Source: Dehalococcoidia bacterium (lineage in GTDB: Bacteria; Chloroflexota; Dehalococcoidia; Dehalococcoidales; UBA1222). Taken from it: a DNA stretch of 6,554 bases. The position numbers were made by a program, and so were the translations under genes. Below the pieces are notes generated by a model that saw only the letters and a program-made list of their open reading frames with translations, did no database searches and was not told where the DNA came from. Positions 6,020-6,554 of this stretch are shown here, piece after piece. Numbering within the stretch: the stretch's first letter is position 1; every line of letters begins with the position of its first letter. Location: the NCBI GenBank assembly GCA_009776515.1, contig WRNP01000070.1, positions 849-7,402 on the forward strand, written 5' to 3'.

Positions 6020-6304
6020 ATGCTTAAAACACAAAATGAAAAACTCGAAAGTATACAAACCAAAATCCAGCAATTGGAAAATCAAAAGAAGCGGTTATTG
6101 CAACAGCAAAAAGCGCAGGGCAGGAAAGACCGAACCAAGAGACTCTGCAAACGCGCCGGACTTTTAGAGAGCATACTGCCATCAACTATTGCGCTTAACG
6201 ACAGACAATTCAACACGTTCCTATCCAAATTGCTGCCATCGGAAACTTGCGCCGCATTCTTAAACGAAGCCCAGACAACATCGGAGCAACTTGACACGAA
6301 CTAA
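6020..6304 (+). CDS. Small coiled-coil protein, DUF3847-like, of mobilization regions
   Basis: This 94-residue, basic, soluble protein is probably linked to plasmid or element mobilization. Residues 3-33 are a Gln/Lys/Leu-rich heptad pattern typical of a coiled coil. Then comes a basic segment, RKDRTKRLCKRAGLLESILP at 35-54, that resembles the KxRTxRLxxxGxxLES stretch I recall from DUF3847-type proteins near relaxase genes of Firmicutes. Residues 58-72 (ALNDRQFNTFLSKLL) look like a short helical end domain. The length fits that family. It starts 45 bases after the feoB terminator and ends 24 bases before an oriT-like sequence, which supports a relaxosome accessory or regulatory role, but no activity can be shown from the sequence. 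The AT-richer composition differs from feoB, suggesting separate origin. The family assignment is from memory and needs a profile search. Confidence 0.65.
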   Translation: MLKTQNEKLESIQTKIQQLENQKKRLLQQQKAQGRKDRTKRLCKRAGLLESILPSTIALNDRQFNTFLSKLLPSETCAAFLNEAQTTSEQLDTN

Positions 6305-6328
6305 TAAATACCGCAGCAGAACCCGAAA

Positions 6329-6371
6329 CCCTTAATTACATTAAGGGCGCACTTATACACCTTTTAGGTGT
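6329..6371 (-). other. Putative origin of transfer (oriT), RSF1010/MobQ type
   Basis: On the minus strand the core TAAGTGCGCCCT (6344-6355) equals the nic core I know from RSF1010/R1162, cut between G and C, that is between 6348 and 6347 here. Just 5' of it on that strand is the inverted repeat ACACCT-AAA-AGGTGT (6357-6371), 9 bases from the nick, close to the 8 bases in RSF1010. On the other side CCCTTAAT-TAC-ATTAAGGG (6329-6347) forms a perfect 8-bp hairpin ending exactly at the nick point. The order repeat, spacer, nic core and the neighbouring mobilization-type gene make chance unlikely. The relaxase gene is not in the window. Confidence 0.78.
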
Positions 6372-6450
6372 TCGCGCGCTCTGCGAGGCATTTACGACCT
6401 AAGAGTTAAGGCTTGTCCTGTTTCTCAGAATCTAATTTTGGAATCTCAAT

Positions 6451-6491
6451 AACATGGTTAGTGTGTCAAAAGCCCGCTTTTGCAACATGTT
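6451..6491. repeat. Nested dyad downstream of the oriT
   Basis: AACATG (6451-6456) and CATGTT (6486-6491) flank an inner perfect dyad CAAAAGC-CC-GCTTTTG (6467-6482). The function is unknown. It may be an attenuator, operator or extended part of the transfer origin ahead of the next gene. Confidence 0.45.
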
Positions 6492-6517
6492 CTAGCAAAA
6501 GTATAGACAGACAGTTT

Positions 6518-6547
6518 GGTGAAAATCTTGTCAAGCAAGGTTTCACC
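6518..6547. repeat. Long imperfect hairpin near the right edge
   Basis: GGTGAAA pairs with TTTCACC (7 bp), then after a small internal loop CTTG pairs with CAAG (4 bp) around a TCAAG loop. There is no T-run after it in view, so it is not a clear terminator. No gene is visible from 6305 to 6554. Confidence 0.45.
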
Positions 6548-6554
6548 GTTAACA

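Noticed and set aside
6455..6496. Short frame starting ATG GTT AGT after the oriT
   Set aside because: It stops after 13 codons, has no ribosome site and overlaps a dyad.
1..6554. CRISPR array, tRNA or rRNA genes, insertion sequence
   Set aside because: No regularly spaced repeats, cloverleaf-like sequence, rRNA segments or transposase frames were seen.

Overview
The window reads as moderately GC-rich anaerobe DNA, most likely from a clostridial Firmicute of the Moorella/Peptococcaceae kind. This is inferred from gene content: a radical-SAM heme synthase of the siroheme-dependent route, a ferrous-iron transporter with an iron-type DtxR repressor, AGGAGG-like ribosome sites and a sigma-A promoter. 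No rRNA or other marker gene is present to fix the taxon.

Left part (1-1770, minus strand): a two-gene unit. A MerR-type regulator with an all-helical C-terminal domain (1129-1770) is followed after 31 bases by ahbD (1097 to beyond the left edge), whose product makes heme b from iron-coproporphyrin III. A perfect hairpin lies within the first codons of ahbD. Positions 1771-1975 hold only an AT-rich stretch with a 12-base palindrome that may be the promoter/operator of the pair.

Middle (1976-2914, minus strand): an unusual membrane protein that joins an SdpI-like half, a four-cysteine zinc ribbon, a Pro/Gln linker and a DUF4870-like half. The 2915-3140 stretch upstream shows no gene.

Iron unit (3141-5980, plus strand): a near-perfect sigma-A promoter (TTGACA, 17 bases, TATTAT) is overlapped and followed by two tandem copies of a DtxR-type palindrome. 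It drives a DtxR-like repressor with a FeoA-like C-terminal domain (3219-3941), which overlaps feoB (3938-5914). An intrinsic terminator at 5943-5980 closes the unit. The logic visible is autorepression: when iron is plentiful the repressor should sit on its own promoter and shut off Fe(II) import.

Right end (6020-6554): a change of character. A small coiled-coil protein of the kind found in mobilization regions (DUF3847-like) is followed by a sequence with the layout of an RSF1010/MobQ-type origin of transfer. It carries the nic core TAAGTGCGCCCT on the minus strand, with an inverted repeat just 5' of it and a second hairpin abutting the nick point. More dyads follow up to the window end. 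The window therefore seems to pass from iron/heme genes into the edge of a mobilizable element, whose relaxase is not in view.
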